Source: Blastochloris tepida (GTDB lineage Bacteria > Pseudomonadota > Alphaproteobacteria > Rhizobiales > Xanthobacteraceae). Taken from it: a stretch of DNA of 64,000 nt. Position numbers and translations under genes: made by a program. Each line of letters opens with the position of its first letter. Within the stretch, counting starts at the first letter, position 1. A model generated the notes under the pieces. The model was not told the DNA's origin. It made no database searches and worked only from the letters and a program-made list of their open reading frames with translations. Below, piece after piece: positions 50,083 to 58,668 of this stretch. The stretch lies in the NCBI RefSeq assembly GCF_003966715.1, contig NZ_AP018907.1:236001-300000 (forward strand), in the 5' to 3' direction.

Positions 50083-50865
50083 TCATTTGGGCGCGGAAAC
50101 GGTGGCCAGGGCGTTCTCCAGCGGGGCCGGCGAGATGCTGATGGCGCCGCTGAACGGGTGCTCCTGCAGCGCGATCAGCCCCAGCGCGACGATGGCGGCG
50201 AGCGAGAACACCGCGACCCCGGCGCCATGGGCGCGCGGCCGCTCCAGATGCACCAGCGCGATGGCGAACTGGGTGATGATCCCGAGGATCAGCACGGTGA
50301 GCCACTTGATGTCATTGGTGCGGTCGGAGGCCAGCGCCAGCCGGTCGGCGCGGGCATCGCGGATGCGGATCACCGCATTCAGCAGCGCGGTGTGTACCGC
50401 CTGACCGGCGGCCGGGGCCATCCTGGAATCGCTCACCTCGCGCAGCAGCGCCTCGAAGGCGGCGTCGGTGTCGGCCGAATGGTCGCCGTCGGCCATGCGC
50501 GGCCAGTCGTCGGTCACCACCGACTGCAGATAGATGCGGAGCGGACCGCGGATGCGGGCCATGTCCTCGCCCGTGGCCGGGCTCAGAGTATGAAGTGTCT
50601 CGGCGGCGCTGGACTCGCTGTGCACCGCCCGCCAGGCCTGCCGGTTGCGGTCGGAGATGTCGCTGGCGAGGAAGCCGGTCAGCAGCGAGAACAGCACGCT
50701 CACCGTGCTGATGAAGGGGGCGGCGACGCCGACGAAGGTCTTGAACCTGCCGTGCACCGGCGAGGACGAGGTGAGCCAGACGAACAGCGTGCCGGTCGCC
50801 GCATAGAAGGCGATCAGCACGGCGAACATCCCCGCCGTCGGGAGATCAAGCCAAGTTTCGATCAC
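50083..50865 (-). CDS. DUF4239-type membrane protein
   Basis: A 260-residue protein resembling the DUF4239 (bestrophin-like) family. Two N-terminal hydrophobic segments (about residues 10-32 and 42-66, FVGVAAPFISTVSVLFSLL) are followed by a long helical soluble part (NRQAWRAVHSESSAAETLH, then ISLDxx-like DDWPRMADGD) and two C-terminal membrane segments (IKWLTVLILGIITQFAIALV and VAVFSLAAIVALGLIAL). The four-helix layout suggests an oligomeric membrane protein, possibly a channel; the function is not known. It is monocistronic, convergent with nothing, and lies between ispH and crtE. No pigment-related motif is seen. Confidence 0.75.
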   Translation of the reverse strand: MIETWLDLPTAGMFAVLIAFYAATGTLFVWLTSSSPVHGRFKTFVGVAAPFISTVSVLFSLLTGFLASDISDRNRQAWRAVHSESSAAETLHTLSPATGEDMARIRGPLRIYLQSVVTDDWPRMADGDHSADTDAAFEALLREVSDSRMAPAAGQAVHTALLNAVIRIRDARADRLALASDRTNDIKWLTVLILGIITQFAIALVHLERPRAHGAGVAVFSLAAIVALGLIALQEHPFSGAISISPAPLENALATVSAPK

Positions 50866-50990
50866 GCGCCGGTTCCTCGTTGCAACGAGGACGGATGTGA
50901 CGGGTTTTTCCTACCGTCCGGTAAAGCGGCGCGTGCGATCGGGCGACGCCGATGGGCCGCGGGGCGCCCGGCGTCACGGCAGATTGCTCA

Positions 50991-51027
50991 TTGACACCAC
51001 TCCGCGGCCTGTCCATCCTGTTTGACA
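50991..51027 (+). promoter_or_regulatory. PpsR box and promoter elements before crtE
   Basis: TGT-N12-ACA occurs exactly at 51010-51027, the consensus for PpsR/CrtJ binding. TTGACA is found at 50991-50996 and again at 51022-51027, the latter inside the box. A clear -10 could not be assigned. The box ends 54 bases before the crtE ATG. The region downstream of the DUF4239 start is shared as a divergent control region. Confidence 0.7.
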
Positions 51028-51081
51028 CCTGCGGCTGACAAAACAACGTGACACTGCTGGGCCTTCCAGGCGGAGTGCATC

Positions 51082-51951
51082 ATGGATCCGATGGCGCGCA
51101 TCGAGGAGGCCCTGGAAGCGGCCCTGGTGACGGCGGAGGCGGAGGGGTGCCCGCCGACCCTGGCGCAGGCGCTGCGCTATGGGGTGTTTCCCGGCGGGGC
51201 GCGCATCCGGCCGCGGCTGTGTCTGGCGGTGGCCTGGGCCTGCGGCGACGACAATCCGGCACTGGCCGATGCCGCGGCCGCCTCGATCGAGCTTTTGCAC
51301 TGCGCCTCGCTGATCCATGACGATCTGCCGTGCTTCGACGACGCGCCGATCCGGCGCGGCAAGCCGACCGTGCATAAAGTGTATGGCGAGAACGCCGCGG
51401 TGCTGGCCGGCGACGCGCTGATCGTGCTGGCGTTCGAGACGCTGGCCCGCGGCGCCGCCGGCTCGCCCGAGCGGCTGGCCAAGCTGTTGCCGATCGTCAG
51501 CAGCGCCGTCGGCTCGCCGCACGGCATCATCGCCGGGCAGGCCTGGGAGTGCGAGCCGCACGTCGAACTCACCGCCTATCACCGCGCCAAGACCGGCGCG
51601 CTGTTCGCCGCCGCCACCGTGGCCGGCGCGGCAGCCGCCGGCCACGACGCCGAGCCGTGGCGCGCGCTCGGCGAGCGTCTGGGCGAAGCCTATCAGGTCG
51701 CCGACGATCTGCGCGACGTCGCCGCCGACGCCGAGGAGATCGGCAAGCCGGCCGGCCGGGACGCCGAGCTCGGCCGCCCGAGCGCGGCGCGCGAGCTTGG
51801 GGTGACCGGCGCCATCCAGCGCTTCGACGCGCTGGTCGCGGCCGCCGTCGACTCCATTCCGGCCTGTCCGCGGGTGAACGAGCTGCGCGGCCTGATCTCG
51901 CTGGAAGGCAAGCGCTTCCTGCCCAAGAGCCTGGCGCTGCGCGCGGCCTGA
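51082..51951 (+). CDS. crtE: Geranylgeranyl diphosphate synthase
   Basis: A 289-residue trans-polyprenyl synthase making geranylgeranyl diphosphate for both carotenoid (CrtB) and the bacteriochlorophyll tail (BchG). The first aspartate-rich motif is LIHDDLPCFDDAPIRRG and the second YQVADDLRDVAADAEE; FPGGARIRPRLCLAVAWA and IIAGQAWECEP complete the family pattern. Length is normal. It is transcribed alone from a promoter region bearing a perfect PpsR-type box. It stands apart from crtB/crtI, which lie on the other strand 8 kb away. Confidence 0.95.
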   Translation: MDPMARIEEALEAALVTAEAEGCPPTLAQALRYGVFPGGARIRPRLCLAVAWACGDDNPALADAAAASIELLHCASLIHDDLPCFDDAPIRRGKPTVHKVYGENAAVLAGDALIVLAFETLARGAAGSPERLAKLLPIVSSAVGSPHGIIAGQAWECEPHVELTAYHRAKTGALFAAATVAGAAAAGHDAEPWRALGERLGEAYQVADDLRDVAADAEEIGKPAGRDAELGRPSAARELGVTGAIQRFDALVAAAVDSIPACPRVNELRGLISLEGKRFLPKSLALRAA

Positions 51952-52034
51952 GCGGCGTTTTCCTCTCGCCGTTTCGTCGTGGTCTTGTAGGGCGGAACAG
52001 CGAAAGCGTATTCCGCCAGGAACGCCTGAATCTC

Positions 52035-52169
52035 ATACGGTTTCCGGTTGATCCCTTCGGGATGCCGGAAGCGATCTCGCCGAAAACCCCAGGTCCTCAA
52101 GAGATTCTCGATAACGGGATTTTCGGCGGTCGGAATACGGCTGTCGGCTTGATCAGCCGGAAACAGTAT
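52035..52169. repeat. Structured repeat of the TTGATCCCTTCGGGA family, copy after crtE
   Basis: Starts ATACGGTTTCCGGTTGATCC and ends GATCAGCCGGAAACAGTAT, with the hairpin order of the copy at 41801-41923 but a diverged central stem (CTCAAGAGATTCTCGATAACG). Confidence 0.75.
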
Positions 52170-52240
52170 CAGGCCGGCGGAATACGCTGCGCTATCGCGC
52201 CCTGCGCATCTCACCCCACACATTCCGCCATTCGCATTTC

Positions 52241-52353
52241 GGTCGTCGTCCCGAGGCAGGCAGCGAAAGCCGCGCGACCCGGAATCGCTATCCGCAAAGG
52301 GTGCTCTTCCTGCAAACGGCCCCGGCTCGGCGCTGCGCGCCGTCCGGGACGAC
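52241..52353. repeat. GTCATCCCGGG-type repeat, diverged copy A
   Basis: Begins GTCGTCCCGAGGCAGGCAG, contains GACCCGGAATCG and TTCCTGCAAACGGCCCCGG, and ends GTCCGGGACGACG. Corresponds to copy B in order and length. Confidence 0.6.
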
Positions 52354-52430
52354 GACCTCTTCCCTTCGTCATCGCGGGAGAGGCGGGATGCGGAGCATCC
52401 GGCCGAGACCCGGAATCTCCGTCCTTATGG

Positions 52431-52550
52431 TGTCATCCCGGGCGTAGCGAAGCGAAGACCCGGGATCGTCCTCCGAAAATGGCGCACCTTCCTGCGGACG
52501 GTCCCGGCTCGGCGCCGGATGCTGCGCATCCCCCGCCGTCCGGGACGGCG
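52431..52550. repeat. GTCATCCCGGG-type repeat, copy B
   Basis: Begins GTCATCCCGGGCGTAGCGAA, contains GACCCGGGATCG and TTCCTGCGGACGGTCCCGG, and ends GTCCGGGACGGCGA. This repeat form is widespread in Rhizobiales genomes (known). Confidence 0.65.
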
Positions 52551-52836
52551 ACGGCCAGCAACGGTATCCCGCAGCCGTTGCGGGTGTGTGTCAAGCCGGC
52601 TTGTCAGAGGTAACGGGTGGGCTTCCCGAGGCTTGGGCAAGAGTCAATTTCGGCTTCTACCTACCCACCCCGGCACCGCCCGCGAGGCGGCGACGGCAAA
52701 GCTTCCGGGCGGAACTGAATACCCTTTTGCGGTCAAGGTGTTTCGACCGGAATCGTTATGCGGCAAGGGCTTGGCGATTTTTTGCCGGCTCGGCGAGGGG
52801 CGGCTTCGGGCGGCGTTTCGGGGGCGTAAGTCACGC

Positions 52837-52868
52837 TTGACATGGGGGGTCGTCAAGTTAGAGTGACA
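52837..52868 (+). promoter_or_regulatory. bchC (puf superoperon) promoter with PpsR-like box
   Basis: TTGACA (52837-52842) and TAGAGT (52859-52864), 16 bases apart, lie 69 bases before the bchC ATG. CGT-N12-ACA (52851-52868) overlaps the -10. The -10 hexamer is identical to that of the bchF promoter. Assignment by spacing only. Confidence 0.6.
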
Positions 52869-52932
52869 ACAACCCTGCAGCGCGTGGCCGCTCGTTGCGT
52901 AGCCGCTCTGTGTCCCGTTACCAGGTGTTTGG

Positions 52933-53871
52933 ATGAACACGATCGCCGTGGTGCTACAGGAGCCGGAACAGCTCGTCCTGAGCCGTCTCGCGCTCACGCC
53001 GCCGGGCGACGACGATGTGGTCGTCGATATCGAGTGGAGCGGTATCAGCACCGGCACTGAACGGCTGTTCTATTCCGGCCGCATGCCGCATTTCCCGGGC
53101 ATGGGTTATCCGCTGGTTCCCGGCTACGAGTCGGTAGGGCGCATCACCGAGGCCGGCGCCAATGCCACCGCGCGGATCGGCGAGCGCGTGTTCGTTCCCG
53201 GTGCCCGCTGCTATGGCGAGGTGCGCGGCCTGTTCGGCGGCGCCGCCTCGCGTGTCGTGGTGCCGTCGTCGCGGGCGCTGCCGATCGATGAACAGCTCGG
53301 CGAGCAGGGCGTGCTGCTGGCGCTGGCCGCCACCGCCTATCACGCCACCCATGCCGAGGGCGCGCGCCATCCGGATCTGATCGTCGGGCACGGCGTGCTC
53401 GGCCGCCTGCTGGCGCGTCTGGCGCTGCTGTCGGGCGGGCCGGCGGTGGTGTGGGAGCGCAATCGCACGCGCGCCGAAGGCGGCACGCGCTATCGCGTGC
53501 TTGATCCCGCCGAGGACAGCCGCAACGACTACAACGCCATCTACGATGTCAGCGGCGATCCGGCGATTCTGGACACGCTGATCTCGCGTCTCGCCCCGTG
53601 CGGCGAGATCGTGCTGGCCGGCTTCTACGAGGAGCCGCTGCGCTTCAATTTCCCGCCGGCCTTCCTGCGCGAGGCGCGCATCCGCGTCGCCGCCGAATGG
53701 CGTCCGGAAGACCTCGTGGCGGTGAAGCAGTTGATCGAGTCCGGGCGCTTGTCGCTCGACGGCCTGATCACGCATCGCCAGGATGCGCAAAACGCCACCG
53801 AGGCGTATCGGACCGCGTTCAACGATCCGACCTGCCTCAAAATGGTTCTCGACTGGAGATCCTGCTCATGA
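52933..53871 (+). CDS. bchC: 3-hydroxyethyl bacteriochlorophyllide dehydrogenase
   Basis: A 312-residue medium-chain dehydrogenase family enzyme that oxidises the C3 hydroxyethyl group to acetyl, the step after BchF. Typical parts are SGISTGTERLFYSGRMPHFPG, GYPLVPGYESVGRI and the cofactor strand LIVGHGVLGRLLARLALL. Zinc ligands of ordinary alcohol dehydrogenases are not evident, as in other BchC. Its stop overlaps the bchX ATG. It is the first gene of the bchC-X-Y-Z-puf superoperon, with a promoter and PpsR-like box directly upstream. Confidence 0.96.
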   Translation: MNTIAVVLQEPEQLVLSRLALTPPGDDDVVVDIEWSGISTGTERLFYSGRMPHFPGMGYPLVPGYESVGRITEAGANATARIGERVFVPGARCYGEVRGLFGGAASRVVVPSSRALPIDEQLGEQGVLLALAATAYHATHAEGARHPDLIVGHGVLGRLLARLALLSGGPAVVWERNRTRAEGGTRYRVLDPAEDSRNDYNAIYDVSGDPAILDTLISRLAPCGEIVLAGFYEEPLRFNFPPAFLREARIRVAAEWRPEDLVAVKQLIESGRLSLDGLITHRQDAQNATEAYRTAFNDPTCLKMVLDWRSCS

Positions 53872-54878
53872 CGTCCCCCGCCAGAGCAGTGTCGCTGCAG
53901 CCGCTTCTCGATGCCCGCTTGCGGGCGGAGGCGGCGATCGAGCCCGATCCGGTGCCTGCCGCGGCGCCGAGCAAGACGACGCAAATCATCGCCATCTACG
54001 GCAAGGGTGGCATCGGCAAAAGCTTCACGCTGGCCAATCTCAGCTACATGATGGCCCAGCAGGGCAAGAAGGTGCTGCTGATCGGCTGCGATCCCAAGGC
54101 CGACACCACCTCGCTGCTGTTCGGCGGGCGCGCGTGCCCGACCATCATCGAGACCTCGGCGAAGAAGAAGTTGGCCGGCGAAGAGGTGAAGGTCGGCGAC
54201 GTCTGCTTCAAGCGCGACGGCGTGTTCGCCATGGAGCTCGGCGGCCCGGAGGTCGGGCGCGGCTGCGGCGGGCGCGGCATCATCCACGGCTTCGAGCTTC
54301 TGGAGAAGCTCGGCTTCCATGATTGGGGCTTCGACTACATCCTGCTCGACTTCCTGGGCGACGTGGTGTGCGGCGGCTTCGGCCTGCCGATCGCCCGCGA
54401 CATGTGCCAGAAGGTCATCGTGGTCGGCTCCAACGACCTGCAGTCGCTCTACGTCGCCAACAATGTCTGCTCGGCGGTGGAATATTTCCGCAAGCTCGGC
54501 GGCAATGTCGGCGTGGCCGGCATGGTCATCAACAAGGATGACGGCACCGGCGAGGCGCAGGCTTTCGCCAAGGCCGCCGGCATTCCGGTGCTCGCCGCCA
54601 TTCCGGCGGACGAGGACATCCGCCGCAAGAGCGCGGCCTATCAGATCGTCGGCAAGCCGGGCGGCCACTGGGCGCCGCTGTTCGAAGGGCTCGCCGGCAA
54701 TGTCGCCGAGGCGCCGCCGATCCGGCCGAAGCCGCTGAGCCAGGACGAACTGCTCGGCCTGTTCACCAGCGAGGCAGTCGGCCGCGACGTGGTGCTCGAG
54801 CCGGCGACGATGGAAGACATGTGCGGGTCGGCGGTGATCGAGAAGCCGTCGCTCGAAGTGATTTACGATACGGTGTGA
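53868..54878 (+). CDS. bchX: Chlorophyllide reductase iron protein X
   Basis: A 336-residue NifH-like ATPase of chlorophyllide oxidoreductase (COR). The P-loop is [17 protein letters not shown]; cluster cysteines are in GRGCGGRGIIHG and [11 protein letters not shown]. An N-terminal leader of about 35 residues precedes the P-loop, as in other BchX. It drives BchY/BchZ with ATP. In bacteriochlorophyll b producers COR is known to make the 8-ethylidene group rather than a plain ring B reduction, and this cluster should do the same. ATGA overlap with bchC; bchY follows after 16 bases. Confidence 0.97.
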   Translation: MTSPARAVSLQPLLDARLRAEAAIEPDPVPAAAPSKTTQIIAIYGKGGIGKSFTLANLSYMMAQQGKKVLLIGCDPKADTTSLLFGGRACPTIIETSAKKKLAGEEVKVGDVCFKRDGVFAMELGGPEVGRGCGGRGIIHGFELLEKLGFHDWGFDYILLDFLGDVVCGGFGLPIARDMCQKVIVVGSNDLQSLYVANNVCSAVEYFRKLGGNVGVAGMVINKDDGTGEAQAFAKAAGIPVLAAIPADEDIRRKSAAYQIVGKPGGHWAPLFEGLAGNVAEAPPIRPKPLSQDELLGLFTSEAVGRDVVLEPATMEDMCGSAVIEKPSLEVIYDTV

Positions 54879-54894
54879 TTTGGGACAGGACGCC

Positions 54895-56481
54895 ATGAAG
54901 GCAGCCGACAATGTTCCGATCGACACCGTCCGAGGCGGTGAGCCGGCGTCAGCCGGCCCGACGCCGCGCGTCGACGCCGTGGCAGGTGCGGGGGATCTGC
55001 CACGCGTCGACGTCGCTGCTTTCCAGAGCGCGCCGTCGCACGGCGCGCCTCTCCAGGGCGTGAAGGGCTGCCGGTCCGGCGCCATCACGCCGTTCCGCGA
55101 CGCCGTGCAGTCCGGCGGCGCGACGCCCGAGGCGCCGCACGACCAGCCGCAGACTATGTGCCCGGCCTTCGGGTCGCTGCGCGTCGGCCTGCGCATGCGG
55201 CGCACCGCGACCGTGCTGTGCGGCTCGGCCTGCTGTGTCTATGGGCTGACCTTCACCTCGCATTTCTACGGAGCGCGGCGCACGGTCGGCTATGTGCCGT
55301 TCAGCTCCGAGACGCTGGTCACCGGCAAGCTGTTCGAGGACATTCACGAGGCGGTCCACAAGCTCGCCGACCCGGCGAAGTACGACGCGATCATCGTGAC
55401 GAATCTGTGCGTGCCGACGGCGGCGGGCGTGCCGCTGCGCCTGCTGCCCAAGCAGGTCAATGGCGTGCGCATCATCGGCGTCGATGTGCCGGGCTTCGGC
55501 ACCGGCACCCACGCCGAGGCCAAGGACATTCTGGCGGCGGCGATGCTCAATCGCGCCCGCCACGAGGCCGAGCAGGGGCCGGTGCAGGCGCCGCGCGGCG
55601 GCCGGGCCGACCGTCCGACGGTGACGCTGCTCGGCGAGATGTTCCCGGCCGATCCGGTGAACATCAGCATGATGCTGGCGCCGCTGGGTCTCGCCGCCGG
55701 GCCGGCGGTGCCGACCGCCGAATGGCGCGAGCTCTATGCCGCGCTCGATTGCGGCGTGGTGGCGGCGATCCATCCGATCTACACCAACGTGCTGCGCGAG
55801 TTCGAGGCGGCCGGCCGCAAGGCGGTGGGCTCGGCCCCGATCGGCTATGAAGGCACGGCGGCGTGGCTCGATGCCATCGGCGCGGCCTGCGACGTGCCGC
55901 GGCCGACGGTGGAGGCCGCGAAGAACAAGCTCCTGCCGCCGATTCGGGCGGCGTTGGACAGCGCCCGCATTCATGGTCGTATCACCATGTTCGGATATGA
56001 GGGATCCGAGCTTCTGGTGGCGCGACTGATGGTGGAAAGCGGCGCGGATGTGCGCTATGTCGGCACCGCCTGTCCGCGCACGCCCTGGTCCGAGGCCGAT
56101 CGCGACTGGCTCGAGTCGAGGGGCGTCCACGTGCAGTTCCGCGCCACGCACGAGCAGGATCTGGCGGCCATCGTCGAGTTCCGGCCGGACCTCGCCATCG
56201 GCACGACGCCGATGGTGCAGAAGGCCAAGGAACTGTCGATTCCCTCGATCTATTTCACCAATCTGATCTCGACGCTGCCGATGTTCGGCGCCGCCGGAGC
56301 CGGCTCGCTCGCCAGGCTCATCAATGCGGCGATCAACAACAAGGCGCGGTTCGATCGCATGAGCGAATTCTTCGCCGGCATCGGCGAAGCCGAGGAGGAT
56401 GACCGACCCGAATTCCGCGAGGCGTATCGGCGCCGGCTCGCCGCGCAGGCGAAGCAGCGCAAGGCCGAGGAGGTCGGGTGA
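54895..56481 (+). CDS. bchY: Chlorophyllide reductase subunit Y
   Basis: A 528-residue NifD/K-like subunit of COR. The conserved core begins at about residue 85 with [20 protein letters not shown] and [18 protein letters not shown], which carry the cluster cysteines. About 85 preceding residues are low-complexity (Pro, Ala, Ser, Gly) and look like a lineage-specific extension. The rest shows [21 protein letters not shown] and [19 protein letters not shown]. The ATG at 54895 is used because GGACAGGA precedes it; a TTG five codons earlier is in frame. The stop overlaps bchZ (TGATG). Confidence 0.96.
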   Translation: MKAADNVPIDTVRGGEPASAGPTPRVDAVAGAGDLPRVDVAAFQSAPSHGAPLQGVKGCRSGAITPFRDAVQSGGATPEAPHDQPQTMCPAFGSLRVGLRMRRTATVLCGSACCVYGLTFTSHFYGARRTVGYVPFSSETLVTGKLFEDIHEAVHKLADPAKYDAIIVTNLCVPTAAGVPLRLLPKQVNGVRIIGVDVPGFGTGTHAEAKDILAAAMLNRARHEAEQGPVQAPRGGRADRPTVTLLGEMFPADPVNISMMLAPLGLAAGPAVPTAEWRELYAALDCGVVAAIHPIYTNVLREFEAAGRKAVGSAPIGYEGTAAWLDAIGAACDVPRPTVEAAKNKLLPPIRAALDSARIHGRITMFGYEGSELLVARLMVESGADVRYVGTACPRTPWSEADRDWLESRGVHVQFRATHEQDLAAIVEFRPDLAIGTTPMVQKAKELSIPSIYFTNLISTLPMFGAAGAGSLARLINAAINNKARFDRMSEFFAGIGEAEEDDRPEFREAYRRRLAAQAKQRKAEEVG

Positions 56482-57932
56482 TGCTGGTTCTCGATCTCGA
56501 TCGCGCGGGCGGCTATTGGGGCGCGTCGTACGTCTTCTCGTCGGTGAAGGGCTTGCAGGTGGTGATCGACGGCCCTGTCGGCTGCGAGAACCTGCCGGTG
56601 TCGGCGGTGCTGCACTACACCGACGCGGTGACGCCGCACGAGCTGCCGGTGGTGGTCACCGGCCTGTCGGAAGAACAGCTCGGCCAGACCGGCACTGAGG
56701 CGTCGATGATTCGGGCGCACAAGACGCTCGATCCCGGCCTGCCGGCGGTGGTGTTGACCGGCTCGATCGCTGAGATGATCGGCGGCGGCGTGACGCCGGA
56801 GGGAACGAATCTCAAGCGCTTCCTGGCGCGCACGATCGACGAGGATCAGTGGCAGTGCTCCGATCGCGCCCTGAATTGGCTGTGGTCGGAATTCGGCCTC
56901 AAGCGCGTGCCGGATCCGAAGCCGCGCAAGGAAGGCCAGAAGCCGCGCGTCAACATCATCGGCGCGGTGCTGGGCACCTTCAACATGTACTCCGACGTGG
57001 CCGAGATGAAGCGGCTCGTAGAGGGAATCGGCTGCGAGGTGAATCTGGTGTTCCCGCTCGGGAGCCACCTCGCCGACATTCCGCGGCTGGTCGATGCCGA
57101 CGTCAATATCTGCATGTACCGCGAGTTCGGCCGCATGCTGTGCGAGACGCTCGGGCGGCCCTATCTGCAGGCGCCGATCGGCCTGCATTCGACGACCGCT
57201 TTCCTGCGCAAACTGGGCGAATTGGTCGGGCTCGACCCCGAGCCGTTCATCACCCGCGAGAAGCACACCACGATCCGTCCGCTGTGGGATCTGTGGCGTT
57301 CGATGACGCAGGATTTTTTTGGCACGTCGAGCTTCGGAATTTGTGCGAACGAGACGTATGCACGTGGTCTTCGCCATTTCCTTGAGGAGGAAATGGGGCT
57401 AGTGTGCAGCTTCTCCTTCCCGCGGCGACCGGGCGTGAAGCCCGACAACGACGCGGTCCGCCAGGCGGTCCAGGGCGCCACGCCCTTGATCGTGTTCGGC
57501 TCCTACAATGAGCGCATGTATCTCGCCGAAATCCGCTCGCGGGCAATCTTCATTCCCGCGTCGTTTCCCGGTGCGATCGTGCGGCGGCACACCGGCACGC
57601 CCTTCATGGGATACGCCGGGGCCACCTATGTCGTGCAGGAAGTGTGTAACGGTCTTTACGATGCGCTGTTCAACATCCTTCCGCTCGGCTCAGAACTTGA
57701 TAAGGTTGAGGCGACGCCTGCCCGGCTGCATGATGAAATGCCCTGGCATGACGACGCGAGAATCGCGCTAGACAAATCTGTCGAAGCGCTGCCGGTGCTG
57801 ATCCGCACCTCGGCCGTCAAGCGTCTGCGTGACGCTGCCGAACGAGATGCGCGAGCAGCGGGGGAAGAGCAGGTTACGGTCGCGTGCGTTGCTCGCGCTC
57901 GTGCCGCACTCGTCGGGGGACAGGCCGCGTAA
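56481..57932 (+). CDS. bchZ: Chlorophyllide reductase subunit Z
   Basis: A 483-residue NifK-like partner of BchY. The N-terminus [19 protein letters not shown] is characteristic, with [20 protein letters not shown] carrying a cluster-ligand cysteine. Later motifs are [20 protein letters not shown] and [20 protein letters not shown]. With BchY it binds chlorophyllide a and performs the ring B reaction that fixes whether bacteriochlorophyll a or b results. The decisive residues cannot be told from sequence reading alone. Its ATG overlaps the bchY stop by one base; pufB follows after 179 bases. Confidence 0.97.
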   Translation: MLVLDLDRAGGYWGASYVFSSVKGLQVVIDGPVGCENLPVSAVLHYTDAVTPHELPVVVTGLSEEQLGQTGTEASMIRAHKTLDPGLPAVVLTGSIAEMIGGGVTPEGTNLKRFLARTIDEDQWQCSDRALNWLWSEFGLKRVPDPKPRKEGQKPRVNIIGAVLGTFNMYSDVAEMKRLVEGIGCEVNLVFPLGSHLADIPRLVDADVNICMYREFGRMLCETLGRPYLQAPIGLHSTTAFLRKLGELVGLDPEPFITREKHTTIRPLWDLWRSMTQDFFGTSSFGICANETYARGLRHFLEEEMGLVCSFSFPRRPGVKPDNDAVRQAVQGATPLIVFGSYNERMYLAEIRSRAIFIPASFPGAIVRRHTGTPFMGYAGATYVVQEVCNGLYDALFNILPLGSELDKVEATPARLHDEMPWHDDARIALDKSVEALPVLIRTSAVKRLRDAAERDARAAGEEQVTVACVARARAALVGGQAA

Positions 57933-58111
57933 CAGCGGTTAGTCGCTCTTCCTTCGAAGGGTTCGGTCCACGGTTCGCCGGGGGTCGAATCGGAGAGGTC
58001 TTTGCCCGGCTTGCCGGGTGGAGAATTCGTCGTGGCAACGCCACGGTGATCCCTGCCGCGCGGGACATGCGCGGTGACGGCCGCAAGGCCCGCATTGATG
58101 AGGGTATCGAA

Positions 58112-58321
58112 ATGGCTGACTTGAAACCGAGCCTGACAGGGCTGACAGAAGAAGAAGCCAAGGAATTCCACAGCGTGTTCGTGTCCAGCATGGTGCTGTA
58201 CCTCGCTACCGCCGTGATCGTGCACTATCTGGTGTGGACGGCTCGTCCGTGGATCGCTCCCATCCCGAAGGGCTGGGTGAACCTGGACGGCGTCACCACG
58301 GCGCTTTCGTATCTCGTCTGA
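58112..58321 (+). CDS. pufB: Light-harvesting 1 beta polypeptide
   Basis: A 69-residue LH1 beta polypeptide with one transmembrane helix and the bacteriochlorophyll-binding histidine in [14 protein letters not shown] (H38). The first 56 residues are almost those of the mature B. viridis beta chain ([19 protein letters not shown] and APIPKGWV). The 13 residues after KGWV extend beyond the mature viridis chain and are probably removed, as reported for that species. AGGG precedes the ATG. It is the first puf gene; pufA follows after 15 bases. Confidence 0.97.
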   Translation: MADLKPSLTGLTEEEAKEFHSVFVSSMVLYLATAVIVHYLVWTARPWIAPIPKGWVNLDGVTTALSYLV

Positions 58322-58336
58322 GCGGAGGACTGACAC

Positions 58337-58546
58337 ATGGCTAACGAAAACCCTCGCAGCGCTTCGTGGAAGCTCTGGCTCATTCTTGATCCGCGCCGGG
58401 TTCTGACCGCGCTGTTCATCTACCTGACGGTTATCGCTCTGCTGATCCACTTCGGTCTGCTGAGCACCAACCGTCTGAACTGGTGGGAATTCCAGCGCGG
58501 GCTGCCGGCCGCGTCGCTCGTGGTCGTTCCGCCGGCTGTCGGCTGA
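58337..58546 (+). CDS. pufA: Light-harvesting 1 alpha polypeptide
   Basis: A 69-residue LH1 alpha polypeptide. [20 protein letters not shown] leads into the transmembrane helix, which has the bacteriochlorophyll ligand histidine in [10 protein letters not shown] (H38), then [13 protein letters not shown]. It matches B. viridis alpha closely. The last ten or so residues (LVVVPPAVG) go beyond the mature viridis chain and are likely processed. GCGGAGGA precedes the ATG. The downstream spacer has two strong hairpins before pufL, which in other purple bacteria stabilise the pufBA message. Confidence 0.97.
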   Translation: MANENPRSASWKLWLILDPRRVLTALFIYLTVIALLIHFGLLSTNRLNWWEFQRGLPAASLVVVPPAVG

Positions 58547-58576
58547 CCTGAACCCGTTTAACTGGGCGGAAGGTCG

Positions 58577-58650
58577 GGTGGTGGGCGAGGCCCGGTGGGG
58601 TTTCGCCCGCCACCCAAATCCAGGGGCGAGGTGGCGCTGGCAACGCCCCT
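58577..58650 (+). promoter_or_regulatory. Two intercistronic hairpins between pufA and pufL
   Basis: A 12-pair stem (GGTGGTGGGCGA at 58577-58588 with TCGCCCGCCACC at 58603-58614, one G-T pair) is followed by AGGGGCG/CGCCCCT (58622-58628 with 58644-58650). Such stems protect the pufBA segment from decay and set the LH1 to RC ratio in Rhodobacter (known); same role inferred here. Confidence 0.8.
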
Positions 58651-58668
58651 CAAGCGGAGGACAGAGCA

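Larger units (their letters stand above)
51952..52836. other. Long non-coding stretch between crtE and bchC, repeat-filled
   Basis: No gene is supported over nearly 900 bases. It contains the structured repeat at 52035-52169 and two diverged copies of another repeat (52241-52353 and 52431-52550), listed separately. A palindrome CAAGCCGGCTTG lies near 52590. An 84-codon frame near the right end has no family features. Confidence 0.65.

Noticed and set aside
52586..52840. 84-codon plus-strand frame before bchC
   Set aside because: Arginine-rich, no ribosome site, no homologue recognised; overlaps the bchC promoter region.
57933..58111. LH1 gamma or pufQ-like small gene between bchZ and pufB
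   Set aside because: No short frame with a membrane helix and ribosome site was found in the gap.
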